DNA from: Amblyornis subalaris
Lineage: Eukaryota; Chordata; Aves; Passeriformes; Ptilonorhynchidae
DNA length: 64,000 nt
Direction of reading: 5' to 3'
Assembly (NCBI GenBank): GCA_018881555.1
Contig: JACAXG010000008.1
Coordinates: 11,065,316 to 11,129,315 of the forward strand
A program made the position numbers and the translations under genes. Below, piece after piece: positions 33,321 to 45,774 of the stretch. The stretch's first letter is position 1. Each line of letters opens with the position of its first letter. Below the pieces are notes generated by a model, which had not been told where the DNA came from, searched no databases, and saw nothing but the letters and a program-made list of their open reading frames with translations.

Positions 33321-33889
33321 TTCTTTTTTCCTGTGGGGTGGGGTTTCTCTGTTTTGAAAATAATAAAATTCCACATGTAAGACGGTGTCAGATGAGCTTG
33401 AATTGTGTAAGGTAGTTGTCATTACTGTGACTTAAAACCGGGACTTGCATTCAGGAAGCTCAGTATTTATTGTCTTCCAAAATTTAAGCTGACAGAAAGA
33501 GTGTCTGCTCCTGCAGGCAGAAAGCTAATCCCACCATCTTTTTTCCACAGTCGGTCCACAGATACATTCTCACATGTAAGGAGCTACCAAAGCACCATCC
33601 TGGATGATGCTGACCAAAGGCCTTCAAGCACAAGGCTCTGAACTATGCAAACCAAGCCTGGTCCCACTGATGACAGCCTGGCAAGGAAACACAGTGTGTT
33701 TGCACAAATACACACCCCCAGCTCAGCCAGCACAGGGAGTGACAGGCTGGTCACTTGATTTGCAGACAGCTTTTCCATCACTTACTGCAGTATTCAAACA
33801 GCCAACCTGCTCCCCCTTCATCTGCTCTGTGGTGGCCATTTCTCCAGAGCTGCCCATCATTTCCTTATCAAACAGTAAAAACGTAGGAT
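33321..33889. other. Noncoding stretch, nothing recognised
   Basis: No recognisable feature. A plus-strand frame of 208 codons begins at 33604, but no domain is visible. Confidence 0.35.
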
Positions 33890-34680
33890 CACTAGAGACA
33901 CAGCTCAGCCTTGCTGAGATTTCATTCTCTCAGCGGGTTGTAAATGCCCCTATAATGTTGGCTTTTTTAATCTTGTGTTATTATTACCCGCGGCTGCCAT
34001 TCAGTCTGCAGAGAATAAAGCGCCCAGGCTTTCAGGACCCACACAATGGCTCTGTGCATTTGCCAGTGGTTGGACAAACAATACCTCTGTGTTTCAGCTT
34101 TATTGGAAACCTTTCTGTTGTGGGAGCCTGGCTGCATGTGTCCCTCTGCTCAGGCGACACAGAGGTGCGAGCGGGTGCCTCTGAATTCATCGGTGATTTC
34201 AGGAGCACGTGCCTTGGCATCAGCCTATAAAACCAACATGAAAGTGCACAGGCAGCTGCATATTGCTGCGAGCCCATGAAAGACAGGCACAGATTTGCAG
34301 AGCCAGTTGGTCTCCTCTGGATCAGCCAGGGGGTCCGAAGCTCTAACAGGGCCCCTCTGTGAATAATTACGTTCATCTCTGCGTAAACGGTGTTGCCGGC
34401 TCATAGGGAGGTGTGATGATATATGACATAACTGTGAAAATGTCAAAACACCGCTACCCTGAACCACGTTCTTACACGAAATCTTGGCTTCCGCTTGAAA
34501 TTAAAGATCCTGCTGCTTGCAAGGAAGGCTTGAAAACTGGAACAACTGAAAAAGCACAAATTAGAATGCAAAAGAAAATTCGAAAAATGCAGGGCTCTTC
34601 TAATTCAGGGAGACTGATTGTTTTGGTCAGCTCATTATTGCTTGAAGGGGACACTGCAGATGTGTAAACTCTTACAGAGC
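33890..34680. other. Candidate conserved noncoding cluster
   Basis: A long run of enhancer-like sequence: TTTTTTAATCTTGTGTTATT near 33963 with a nearby CCGCGG, CTGAATTCATCGG near 34181, GTGAATAATTACG near 34360, GATATATGACATAAC near 34417, TTCTAATTCAGG near 34597 and CTCATTATTGC near 34630. CpGs are more frequent than in the flanks. Its plus-strand 208-codon frame (33604-34230) has no domain. Confidence 0.3.
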
Positions 34681-36285
34681 TGCAAATATCCCTTCACTCA
34701 AGAAAACAAACCCTGCTGCAGACTCTTCACATATTGAAAACCCAAGAGAAAAGACATAAACTCCCCCAAACCCACAAGGTTTACTTGTAAAACTGTTTAG
34801 AAACGCACTAGGGTTATTTCATTTGTCTTCTGGTTTTAAGCAATTGAGTCACATTCTCACACCACTTCTGTCCAGGCGGGAGGGTTAGATTATTTTATTT
34901 GTTCCTTCCTTTTTCTTTTTTTCAGTAAAAACACAGAACTAAAATTCTCATGTACTTNTAAAACTTCAGGTACAACTCCACAAAACTAGGGCAATAGAAA
35001 ACATGCCAAATATTTCAAGGCTTGGCAACAGTGAGCCTGCCTGTTTCTCTGTGGCAGGAAGAATGTCTGTCTGTCTCAGCCAATGTTTCCGAGTAGCAAT
35101 GTCTCATCCNGATAGCCCATGTACATATAAAACACCTATGCTGTCAGCTCTCCAAGAAGAGACCTTGACATTTTGCAGAATACCACATCCGAACTCCCAT
35201 CTCCCCTGAATAGCAGCAGAAGGCAGAAAAACCTGGTAGATCTGAAAATGTAAGAATCAGGTGCTGCCTTCAGCAAGGATTAAAGTTAAAATGGAAGAGG
35301 CAGTGGTGAAATGAGCACAGCCAAGTCACTGGAATTGGTGTACCATGGAACCAACTTCCAAGTTCCCCAGTCCCATGTCCACAGCTGGCCTGTCCCTCTC
35401 TCTCTCCTGTGAGCCAAGAGAAGAGATATTTTGAAGGAGAGGAAATCGAGGCTTTGCTGTCTTAAACAGAATAAACAAAAGGTGAATGGTTTCAGGAAAT
35501 ATTGGATTATCTTTGTGATACTATGTGCTTCGTGTACCTGGAGAGAGAAACTGCCACCCACACTGAGCTCTCGCCTTACGGTAACCGGGCTGGCATAGGC
35601 AGGTGAGCTCTGCTCTTGGCGGACGCAGTAACGAGACTGCAATGCTCTCTTTCCTGAAAAGAGTAATGAGGTGCCCAAAGAGCCTGCCGAGGTGTCAGAG
35701 AAACTGATGCTGATGGACCCTTTGCAGGCCAGAGACAGATTAAGAATAACACAATACCAGCATAACAGCACCTTATCAACAGCCTTGCGAGTGCTAAGAA
35801 GTGAAGCTGAGCGAAGGCTGTGACACCTGTCTGCATCACAGCCCTGCTATTACNGCCTCCCGACTTCCCGCACAATCCAAGTGTCCAAATGGCTTTGAAG
35901 CAAGAAGCAGCAAGACAGGAAGGTGAATCTGAACTCTGATCAGCTGTCTGAAGAGACGGTATGAATACCTTACATTTCAGTAACACTCTTCATCCATAAC
36001 GAATCCGAGACATCCATTCAACCTCCACACTCCAGACCACAGAAGTAATATCTGCCCAGGTAGAGACGGCAAATAAACACAAGTTAAATGACTGTTCAAG
36101 GTCGTCCAAGGACTATGAGAGACACACACGTCTGGCAAGCAGATTACTCTTCCCTTTTGAAAAGCACACAGACACACACACTCACGCACAGGGGATTGAA
36201 ACTGCTTAGCCAGGTGTGGAGCCTGCTGTGATCAACACAGCTTCGCTGAGCAGCAACTCTTCTCAATGCTGTTTCACTGGTGCTA
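34681..36285. other. Noncoding stretch, nothing firm
   Basis: No exon recognised. A modest CpG group near 35560-35640 (CTTACGGTAACCGGGC, GGCGGACGCAG) and a CA-rich run near 36164-36190 are the only structure I see. Ns at 34958, 35110, 35855. Confidence 0.35.
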
Positions 36286-36540
36286 AAATGTTAAAAAGCA
36301 AACCTTTATAACAGAATTCTTTCAAACAGATGCAAATAGGTGTGGGGATTTTGCATCTGGGCTAAGTTGCTACAATCTACACATCTTATTTGTTTGCTAG
36401 TTATTAAATTACCCACAAGCCATCAACAATTCAAGTCTCTCTCTGAGAGGCAGAGATTAACTAGGAATTGCTATGCAGAAATGCTGCTCATCTCTCTCTC
36501 TCTAGTGAGATCAGTCTCATGATGAGTTGCGGACATTTGG
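36286..36540. other. Candidate conserved noncoding element
   Basis: AT-rich with AACCTTTATAACAG, an inverted octamer pair (36327-36359), and GCTAGTTATTAAATTACCC near 36397. No coding sense. Visual call. Confidence 0.3.
36327..36359. promoter_or_regulatory. 10-bp inverted repeat built on octamer motifs
   Basis: CAGATGCAAA (36327-36336) and TTTGCATCTG (36350-36359) are exact reverse complements with a 13-base spacer. The left arm continues to the full octamer ATGCAAAT (36330-36337), the classical POU-domain (OCT) site; the right arm gives ATGCAAAA on the minus strand. Confidence 0.5.
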
Positions 36541-37904
36541 GAACAAAGGTGAGCTTTCCTGCAAGAAACGAGAGGCACAGAAAGATGGGAAAATGATGCT
36601 ACAGGGAGAAGAGGATTTATTTGCAAGGCAAGAATCTATCAGGAATGGTTTCACACACAGACTGCAAGCCACGGACTGTGACCAAACACTCTCGTGTATC
36701 GGGAGCACAGGAAGCTGCACTTCTGTCCAGGCACTAACACAAATGAGATTTTTAGTGAAAGGCAATGAGGCCAGTATGTAAATATTAATTTAACAATCTA
36801 GTTGACAAAGCCTCAGCTGATCTATAAATAGCTGGTTTATTAGCAGGTGATGCTGAAGGCAGCTATCCTGGCTTCATTTCCCACAATTCCCTGTGCCATC
36901 TTGTTTTTACTGACCCCGGAGACACAAGGACTCTTAACTGTATGCAGCTCACTCCTCCACTGCTACCTGCAGAGTAGCTACAAACACTTGACAACACAAT
37001 ACATATTTATCAATGCCCTTACACGACAAGGATCCTGCAGCACTATGCACACAATGGCTCCCAGTGCTCAATTAAAGAGAGCAAATGGTTTAGAAAAATA
37101 GAAAAATCATGCAGCCTTGCTTTTAAACAGGAGGAGCTGGTCACTCAAGTGCCATCAGGCATTTAGGGAATGATTGACACAGAGCCAGGGCCAGGCACTG
37201 TCCATCCACATTTACACTATGCACTGGCAAACAGAGAATCTAGGACAGCAACACCTTTAGCAACTCTAGGCCACCAAAGAAGCATTTTACCATCTCAAAA
37301 TAAGACATCAAAATCCTGATCTCTTTACACAGTTTTGTTTCATCAGGAATTATTATTTTATGGTACATAGTAAATCTTACAACTCTTTACCACCTTCTCA
37401 AGCTGCACATGCAGGAATCTCTCCTTTCACACAGTCAAGAGACAGCTATTTAACAGCAGACAGCAACACCACCAGAGTTTAGGGCCAGCAGGCAAGAATA
37501 TTGCATCCTGGTAAAATTGCTGTGGCATTTGGAGCAACACACCAGAACTGCCCTGACTGCAGCATGGCCAGCATCCATGGAAACCACACGAATTATGATG
37601 TTTTAGGCTATTCACGTGGATTTATAGATAGTCTCCAGAAGTGTTTTAAAGCTTCAGTCTTCCTCTTGCTGCAAAGAACAGTGACAACATACTTGACGAG
37701 CTGGGCTTGTAAATAGGCAGATTGAATTAGAGGAACAGAATAGACTTTGTTATCCCTCCCTCCCACTTGCTTCAAGTTTTGAAAGAAACTTTCCGAACAC
37801 AAGAATTTGCTGTGTCTCTCACAGCCATATGATAGGCAGAAATAAAAAATTAAAAACCACACAATCAACACTTATTTTTCCATAAGGTCCATCATATTCT
37901 TACA
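36541..37904. other. Noncoding stretch, nothing recognised
   Basis: No exon, repeat or RNA recognised. Confidence 0.35.
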
Positions 37905-38260
37905 GCTTGTACAGTGCACGCTCCAGAGTTTATCCCGACAGGGAACCTACTGTGCCGGGCACTGCACCAACCCCAGCAAGGGCACAGGCTGCTTGTGACT
38001 GGGAGGCCCGCGCTGCAGCCAGAGCATGCACGGAGGCGTCCCGGAGCAAAGAGCCCCAGTACATTCCCTGCCCCACTGCTGCACCCTCACTTCTCAACGC
38101 TGCCCACTCAATGAGGTCACAAGAGTTTCCAGAACACCGAGTTGTTCCGCCACAGCTCAGCAGATCCGTTCAAAACGATCATGGTGACCTGTGCCAACGG
38201 CAGTATGGGTCCCTATGGAGCAGGTTTTGGACAAAGGACCGCTCCTTCATTTGTCATAGC
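37905..38260. promoter_or_regulatory. CpG-enriched patch in AT-rich surroundings
   Basis: About 15 CpGs in 340 bases, whereas the flanks are CpG-poor. GC-rich words (GGAGGCCCGCGCTGCAGCC near 38003, CGGAGGCGTCCCGGAGC near 38031) are unusual here. A 126-codon plus-strand frame (37907-38287) spans it without a recognisable domain. It could be an internal promoter, an enhancer or an unrecognised exon. Confidence 0.3.
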
Positions 38261-38284
38261 AACAAACCTTTACAATTTTTGTTT

Positions 38285-38700
38285 TAAAAGTTTTAAACAC
38301 AAGGGTTAAACTGATATTTATATGAGTGCAAACCTGTGATCTCTTTTTAGGGACTATGGAAAGGAAACTTTTCTAATGAAGTTCACTTACTAAATTGCCT
38401 TTTGTGAGTGGACATACTTCTGTTTTCCAGTATTTATAGAAATAAGACAGAGGAGCTTGACTTAACAGAATAGAAACTTAAAGCTACTCTCAGAAATCCT
38501 GTGGAATTTAGCAAGTGAAGCGATACATTTTGCCAAATTAATCACAAATAAAGAAATCTGTAGTTCTCATTAATCAATTACGAAAAGAAATAGAATAATA
38601 ATAGATTTGCAATGATCTTGACTAGATTATTTACTCTAATAAAACTGTCATACATCTAATAGCAACAGACACAAGCACCAAGGAAAAACTGAAACATTTT
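38285..38700. other. AT-rich block, possible conserved element
   Basis: Follows the CpG patch directly. Contains CTCATTAATCAATTACG near 38567, AATAATAATAG and many TTTA/ATTA cores. All frames closed. Confidence 0.25.
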
Positions 38701-41154
38701 ACATAGTTCAGTAAATGTTAGATGCTGCAACAACGTGTCAAAACAGCCTTCCCAGGAGAAATCCACGCAGTTGCTGTTTCCTTTGCCTTTGATGTAATGC
38801 TACATGTAAACCTGCAGTGCCAACCAACTCAAAAGAAGCTTGTTCTGTCCCCCAAATCTCTGCATTTCCTGTAGCTCTGGCAAAGTTCCTGCTTCCTTTG
38901 GCTGTTGCCTCCTTTTCCGATCAGCATATCCATTGCCCAGATCCTTGATTTCACAGCCCAGCCAGTTGTATTCCAGGAGCACTTACCAGCCAGCACCCAA
39001 AGAAAAGTTTAACTAAGTTTGGCTCTGTCTGAGGTAGATTTTGAGCAACTAGAGCACAGATGAAATCCAGCTTATCCAGAGTAATTCATTCTTCACACTT
39101 GTTTAAGCATGGTCACTCACCGAGGACAGACTGGCAGCCTTCTCCGTGAGCTGTGGATTCCACTGCACTGCCAGGAACTGAGCTGAGACAAGTCCACATC
39201 ACACGTCAGTGAAGATGGACTGCACCCTTCAGCTCTGGGATGGAAAAATCAAGCTGCTAGATAGGTTCTCTTCCTTGCCGGATACACTGATTTTTATCAA
39301 CGGGAAAAGCCAATTAAAGTTGATAAAGACACATTCTCTGCTGATTTTTCCTTACTGCCCACTGCTCAGTGCTGGTATAATGGATAACGTTCTGCCTGTG
39401 GGTGTATTTTCTAAGATCTGTCAGTTCTGACAGCATTTTGGCACCTGGATAACTCAAGATCTATACTGAGGGTCCAGGAATGCACCATTTCTCAGTAGCT
39501 GATGGGTACATTTTTCAGCAGGGCTTCCCTAATTAAAGGGCTGGAAAGAGATGGGATCAGATTGATAGGCTTTGCAGTCAGATGTTTTACGCTTAGTTTG
39601 ATGAATTATAAATCACCTTTTGCAACTTTCAGAACACGTGAGAAGAACACGCAAGAGAAACTACAGCAATATGTCCAGAATATCACAGCATAATTACTCA
39701 TTTTCAAATTCCACCTCTGTCCCTATGGCAAGACCATGAAAGACATAAAAAAAGAAATGCTCATTGAAAATAAAAATAAATATAAATATGTACATCAAAA
39801 AGAAAAGTGAAGTGCTGAAATGAGACACAGCTCCTCTGGAGGTACTCCCAGATAGAAGAGTTTTGCCCAAGGCGGGACACAAGATGCATCCATCCTTCCT
39901 CCTTTGAGCATCACCCTGGGCTGGGAACACCTCACCGGAACAGAGTGCTCAGCTCAATTAGCCACCTCCTCTGCCAGACCAGCGGGAAGCCTTGCCTTGT
40001 CCTCGGCTGTCACAGCCTTGTCTCAGGGCTAGAGGAACCACTGTCATATTAAATGCTTTGACTTTAATATCTGTAAAAGTGCACGAAGACAATGTATTCT
40101 GTGCTGGTTTCATTGTCTCTGTCAGAGACCCTTCCCTATATACAGTGACATGCAACTCCAGAAAAGCCATTGGCAAGACCTTTCAGAATAACCAGTTTGT
40201 TCTGGTTTTAATAGGATCTTTAAGTGCTGAAGTCCTCTTGGGGGCTGAGGGGAGAAAAACAGCAAAAAACCCCAAATGCCAAAACAGGATGTGAGAGCCT
40301 GGTATCCCAAAGTGAAAGTTCACAAGTGCCTTGCTGTCAGTCTTGTTCAAACCAATGTAGACTTAAAGCTATAGAGAAGAAAGTCACAGAGTAACCATTT
40401 GGAAAAGTGAAAATACTGTTGGTAATTTAAAACATGAAACCGAAGAAATACAATGCAGAGCAACCAGGATGTGAATAGCACTTCCAGGCATTGAGAGGTT
40501 AAAACAATTATTTGAACAGCTGGGAAAATTAAAATGGTAAAATAATAGCTACCCTTCAAAATTCTACAGATGCAAAGAGACTCTTCAATGAATAACTGAT
40601 AAAGGGGAAAACACATTTTAAAAGAGAAACTGTTTCACGCATGAAGGTCATACAAGTAACAGCTCCTCTTAAGAACCTGGATTTCCAGACTTGGCAAGAG
40701 ACAAAGAGGTGGGGTTAGCACAGCAGCCTTTTACCTTGAGGGACCCAGGGTAAAATCCCGAATACTCTAAGTTACACATGAAAGTGACTTTGGGCATATC
40801 CTTTCTACTGTTTTTTTGGAAACTGTTCCCCACCGTAGCAAAGCAAGGTCACACAGGAGCACGCCAGAATTGTAGCAGTTTGTTTGCTTTCCCAAGGAAT
40901 TCTCCCAACCTCAGTGGCTCCAGCAAATGGTGCAACCAGAGCAGTCAGTTCAGGTAGTTTTACTGCTGTTATCTAGGGCTCCCCCATACACATAACCTTG
41001 CTCTGGTAAGAACATGGTGATACGTGATATTTCAGGAAATAAAACCAGTCTTTAAAGAGTAGCTTTACTATTCAAGAAAGGTCTAACTGGAAGCATAATG
41101 CCAGCCAGGATTGCAGTGTGTAAGCCACGTTGTCCACAGTGCTGCTCATCAGGA
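38701..41154. other. Noncoding stretch with weak element-like patches
   Basis: No exon recognised. Patches at about 39520-39625 (CCCTAATTAAAGGG, CAGATTGATAGGC) and 40040-40240 (CATATTAAATGC, CTTTAATATCTG) have enhancer-like texture. An A/T-rich simple stretch lies near 39763-39790. Confidence 0.3.
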
Positions 41155-41176
41155 CTGGGTACACAAGCGTACCCAG
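41155..41176. repeat. Perfect 8-bp inverted repeat, 6-base loop
   Basis: Arms CTGGGTAC (41155-41162) and GTACCCAG (41169-41176) around ACAAGC. Near chance expectation taken singly. Confidence 0.55.
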
Positions 41177-43034
41177 GAGACCCACAACTCCAGCACAGCC
41201 ATCTCCAGGGCAGGGAGGAGCTGAAAGAACACAGCCACGGAAGGTTTATCTGGCTCCAGCTATCCTTGTAGGCAATGGATCCTCTCTCTCTCCTAGCTAT
41301 TTTAAAACAAGAAACCAAAAATTTTCAGCAAGTACAGAAAAATTGACAACCGAATATGCAGCACTGTAGAGATGAAATCAGCTGTACAATGCCAGCTCTT
41401 GTTTCCGTTCCTCACCCACTTCAAATGCACCACCTCTTCCACATAAATACCGTGCAAACTGTTAAAAGGACAGCAACTGAACACACCTCATCAGAGTCCA
41501 AAAACATGGATCATATGGCAAAAAAAGGCAGAATCAGAACAGAAGGCCAAATCCACCCCAGCAGTCAACTCTATCATTCACACATATCGTTTCACCAGTC
41601 TGCAACTGGAAAGTCTTAACTACTACTTTTTTTCTTTAAGTCAAAGAAAGCATAGGCACTGAGATCCTCCTACAAGAGGACTTTTTCTCCAATCAAAAGA
41701 ATTTGTTTTTCCAGGTTGATTAGAACATTTCTGAAGGACTAAGATGTAGCCTTCTCAGCCTTCTCTCTTCAGAGTAGAGCCTACTTCAACCTGCTCTGAG
41801 CACAGTCAACATACTTCAGTTGACAATCATCTGGTGTTGAGTCTTGATGCTGTCAGGTATCTCCTCTGATGGGTTAGGCTGCTCACTAGTCGAGGATACT
41901 AAGAGAAAACATGAAGAGGATGCAGCCTCCCCCATACCACTTGCTGTAATCACCTTGAACCCTTGGCTACTCAGACCAGGTCAGACCACTTTAAGGATCA
42001 GAAGTGTCCAACGTTGCAGAAAGCAGTAGCTGTGTCTATGCCAAACCAAAGTAGCCTGTGCTACAGAAAGTAACACAGCTGACAGAAGGTTTTCAATAGA
42101 GGTCTTGATCTTCCTAAGGTCCTGAAGGACCCTGTGACACAGTTTGTACAAGAGTCAGGGCCCTGATATTCTGCCAAGCTACATACATTTTGTCTAAACT
42201 AAAATTATGATTGCAGCTTTAATTCAATATGCTCTCCTTCACTTCTGATCCTNATCTGCTGGCAGGAGCTGTTGGACCAGTAAGCACCTGCCTTTTTTTG
42301 CCCTTTAGGTGACTACGTCACTGTGCTGCCTGAACAGATGCCAGCAGCTAGAGCTGCACAGCAAAATCATTTAGGAAATTCACCAGCTGGGTACAAAACC
42401 TGCCTTAGCAGAGCTGTTACTCCTACTGGCAAACCTGAAGATTCATCTCTGGTACCTTCTCATGGCACTGGTTGTGGTAAGAACATAAAACTGGGGTACT
42501 CCAGCTTGTCCCCTCACCATACCAGCATGATGACCAGTCATCAGTCTTTTACTTGCCCAAGGTAAACGGCATCCTGCAAAGCTCATGTGTAGCTGGGTAA
42601 CGTACTCTGAGATCTTTCAAGGTCAAAAAAGGGCATGAATCTGACAGAACGAAAAAGAACCTGAAGCAGAAAATGAAGGTGTGAGGCTTGCAAAGCATCC
42701 ACACCTTTCTACCCTCCTTCCACAGAGCCTGAATCTCACCCATCTTTCCTGCAGCCAAATTCACCTGTGCCAAGCAGCTTTCATGTTCAGTGAGGGCTGC
42801 AGGGAGAGCAGGGTGATGCAGAGGATTACACTATGTCTTTATGAGCTTCCAGCACCCAGAACCCAAAGACTTCTTTTGCTCCTCTGATCAGCCATGTTCA
42901 GATGCACATTTAAAAATAAGACAGACACTGAACTCTGCCTTGCCCCTTGAGGGAACTGCAGCCTCCTCTTTCCAAACCGCCAGTTCAGTGCTGTAGGGAA
43001 TAGGCAGCCTGGTGTCAGCTCCAATATAGGTTTC
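41177..43034. other. Noncoding stretch, nothing recognised
   Basis: No exon, repeat or RNA recognised. One N at 42253. Confidence 0.35.
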
Positions 43035-43204
43035 AAAATGAAAGGAATGCAAACGAAGGGGACAGAAGAGAGGAGAAGAGGGAGGGAGAAGGTGCAGAGA
43101 CACTGGAAGGAAGCAGGTGAAAAAATGAAGACAGAGGGGAAAGGAAAAATCTGAGCCCAGATAAGAAAGAGGTGAGTAAAAGAGGTGGAAGGAGAAGGAG
43201 GTAG
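43035..43204 (+). repeat. Purine-rich low-complexity stretch
   Basis: GAGGAGAAGAGGGAGGGAG-type sequence dominates the plus strand for about 170 bases. The long minus-strand frames here (Ser/Phe/Pro/Leu-rich) are a by-product of this bias, not genes. Confidence 0.55.
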
Positions 43205-45758
43205 CAAACCCCGGCAATAGCATATCTCTAGTTCGCTTGTTCAGACTACAAGAAAAATCCTACACATGGCCAGAACTGCTCATGCTAAGTGGTGAGTAGG
43301 ATATTGCTCACCACTGAGCCACACATAGTTTAAAATATATGTGAAATACCCACACCTTGAGTTTTAATCACAGAACATCACAGAAGAGCTCTAGGACAAT
43401 TTACCTTTGCTTATAGCCCAAACATTTGCTATGCACTGTCCTGTCCAAATGGGGACCCACCCCAGTGCTAGTGTGACACTGCAACGATCTGGAATTCAGC
43501 ACACCACAAAAAAATTAACCAAACCAAAAATACAATGGAGAAAATAACTTGGCAGTGATATACAGCACTTGATTCTGGTGCCAGTGAGACAAAATGGGGA
43601 TTCCTCAACCTTAATATTTCCACACCCTGCCCAATAGGGTTGGCAATTGCTAGTGTTTTTAAGCTTAAGAGAAGGATTCCAGACTGTAACCTCATGGAAA
43701 CAAGTTTAAAAACCATAAGATATAGTTGGTCTATCGAAAAGAAAAAAAGACAATCAAGTACATACCTAGACATAAACTTGCAAATAAGAAATGCCAAGTC
43801 AGGAATCAGGAGGGCAAGTTCTTACGGCTCTACAACACGCGCTTCCAGAAGCTCATCAGAACTTCAGTGCTACTTGAGAAATTCATGCCAAGATCAAGAA
43901 ACGCTTCCAACTGTTGATTCTGAAGCAACTATCAGGAAGAACACAAGCTTGCCTGAGGTGAAACACACAGTATGCTGTGAATTTACCATTTTGCTGTCAA
44001 GATGGACCAGGTACCACGGTAAGCACAAATCAACACTGATGATGCCAAGGAAAGCACCAACAGAGAGAGCAAAGCAAGAACAAAGATGGAGCAAGAACCC
44101 AGGATCACAAGGAAGAGCAGGCAGGACCCAGATGAACAGTTACAGCCTAGAGGCTTGTGGAGCAGTTCAGANCCACTGAAGAAATTCTCTTGCATACCTG
44201 GCTGACGGATCCAAACATCAGTTGGATCCAAACCTGCAGGGAAAATTAACTGCAGACAGCTACAGATTAACACATAATCCTTATAACCTTTTATCCACAT
44301 GACATTATACCAGACATCTGTGCTTTAGAAGACTCTTCTCAAGGGAAGATGCCTACTTCAGCCTTCAAGCACCACAACATTCCTGCTTTATGCTGTCCCT
44401 TAAGAAAAGCTTTTCACAGCAGCAATGAAAGGTTTGTGCACTGAACAGCTGGAACCAAAGTCAAAGCACAACCTGGCAGTTTTCTTGGCTGAACAGGGAT
44501 GCCATTGAAGCCAAACTTCACAGGAGAAAAGTCTTTATTGACAAAGGTTTGAGACAATGGTTCAAGAGTTGAAGGGAGTCAGAACCACAATTTGCAGGAT
44601 TTACAAGAAGAATATTTTGAACCTTATCCTTCTGCTACAGCTGGCATCCAGGAATTATCTCCCTTAGTTCTCTACTTTAAATACTTTTTTCCCATAACAC
44701 TTATCAAAGCCACCACCTTCTCAGCAGGAACAGCCAGGACTTGTCAGGTTTCCCCAGATGCTCAGATTAGCTGGCTCTCTTCTCCATGTGGGAACTCTCA
44801 GATCCCGCAACTTAATGAAGCAAGGATTTGGACCTGGGATTCAAGTTTTCATGAGGGAATTTCTGTTATTATAGCAGATCTAGTTTCAGACACAGCCACT
44901 GTGAACCATGTGACAGGATATGAATCCTCTTCTGTATATTCCTTCTGTGTGATCTCCCTCTTTGTTTCTTCACCCCCCCTTCCCCTTTTCTCTACGGTAT
45001 TGCAGTACTTCATTGATTCAACACAATCGACAAGAGAGCATGAAGGCAGAGGCAGCACTCAGATTGGAACAGCTGGTTTTCTTGATGGCATCATGTCCCA
45101 AAGAGAGGTAAGGAATCACAAGAAAAGAGACTGCTTATTCTCAACAGCAAACAACTCCAGACCGGAGAAGAAAGCACAACCCTGCTGACTGTAAGAAAAA
45201 GGCAGCAGTGGGATTTTGAGTATATTTTACACTCCTTCATGAATCATGCTTGAAGATTTTGTGGGGAAGCAGAGCTCAGAGGAAACCACGCTTCAAAGCC
45301 TTCACTGTACTCAAGGGGCCTGTGAAAACTTTATAAATATGGACCCCTGCTATACCATCCAAAGCCCACCTGCAGACCTGCTGACACAACCAGTTCCTCA
45401 ATGGCCACACTCCACAACTACTACACCTTGCTTACATCAGGTTTTGGAACAAGCTCCTGCCAGGCATGCCAAGGTGGGCTTAATAATAGATGAAAAAGGA
45501 TGACCAGCAGGGACTGAAAAAAAAATAGTCAGAAGTCATTGATCCTGTGAACAAGCTGTGACAGCACAGCCACTTCACAGCCACTGACCACACTGAGCAC
45601 CCACCCGTGAGCTGGCAGACCTTAGGCTGTTTCACTCACACACACTTGTCTGTCACATTGGTCCTTGGACACAGGAGCACAACACTGCAAAGTTTCCTCT
45701 TCGCTCATCTCAGCTGCTGTCNTGCCTCAACACACAGCAGCTGAGGAGCTGACAACTG
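43205..45758. other. Noncoding stretch, nothing recognised
   Basis: Plus-strand frames of 179 and 198 codons (43640-44179, 44592-45188) lack any recognisable domain or splice context and are treated as chance. Ns at 44172 and 45722. Confidence 0.35.
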
Positions 45759-45774
45759 CCTGCTGATCAGCAGG
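45759..45774. repeat. Perfect 16-bp palindrome
   Basis: CCTGCTGATCAGCAGG equals its own reverse complement with no spacer. About one of this length is expected in a window this size. Confidence 0.6.

Noticed and set aside
33604..34230. 208-codon plus-strand frame
   Set aside because: No family resemblance and no supporting splice sites; overlaps a noncoding-looking block.
42888..43223. Ser/Phe/Leu-rich minus-strand frames of 111 and 122 codons
   Set aside because: Direct consequence of the purine-rich plus strand at 43035-43204.
43640..44179. 179-codon plus-strand frame
   Set aside because: Basic, low-complexity chance translation with an N near its end; no domain.
44592..45188. 198-codon plus-strand frame
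   Set aside because: No recognisable domain, no codon-like regularity and no splice context.
45759..45774. 16-bp palindrome as a special site
   Set aside because: One perfect palindrome of this length is expected by chance in 64 kb; kept only as a repeat feature.
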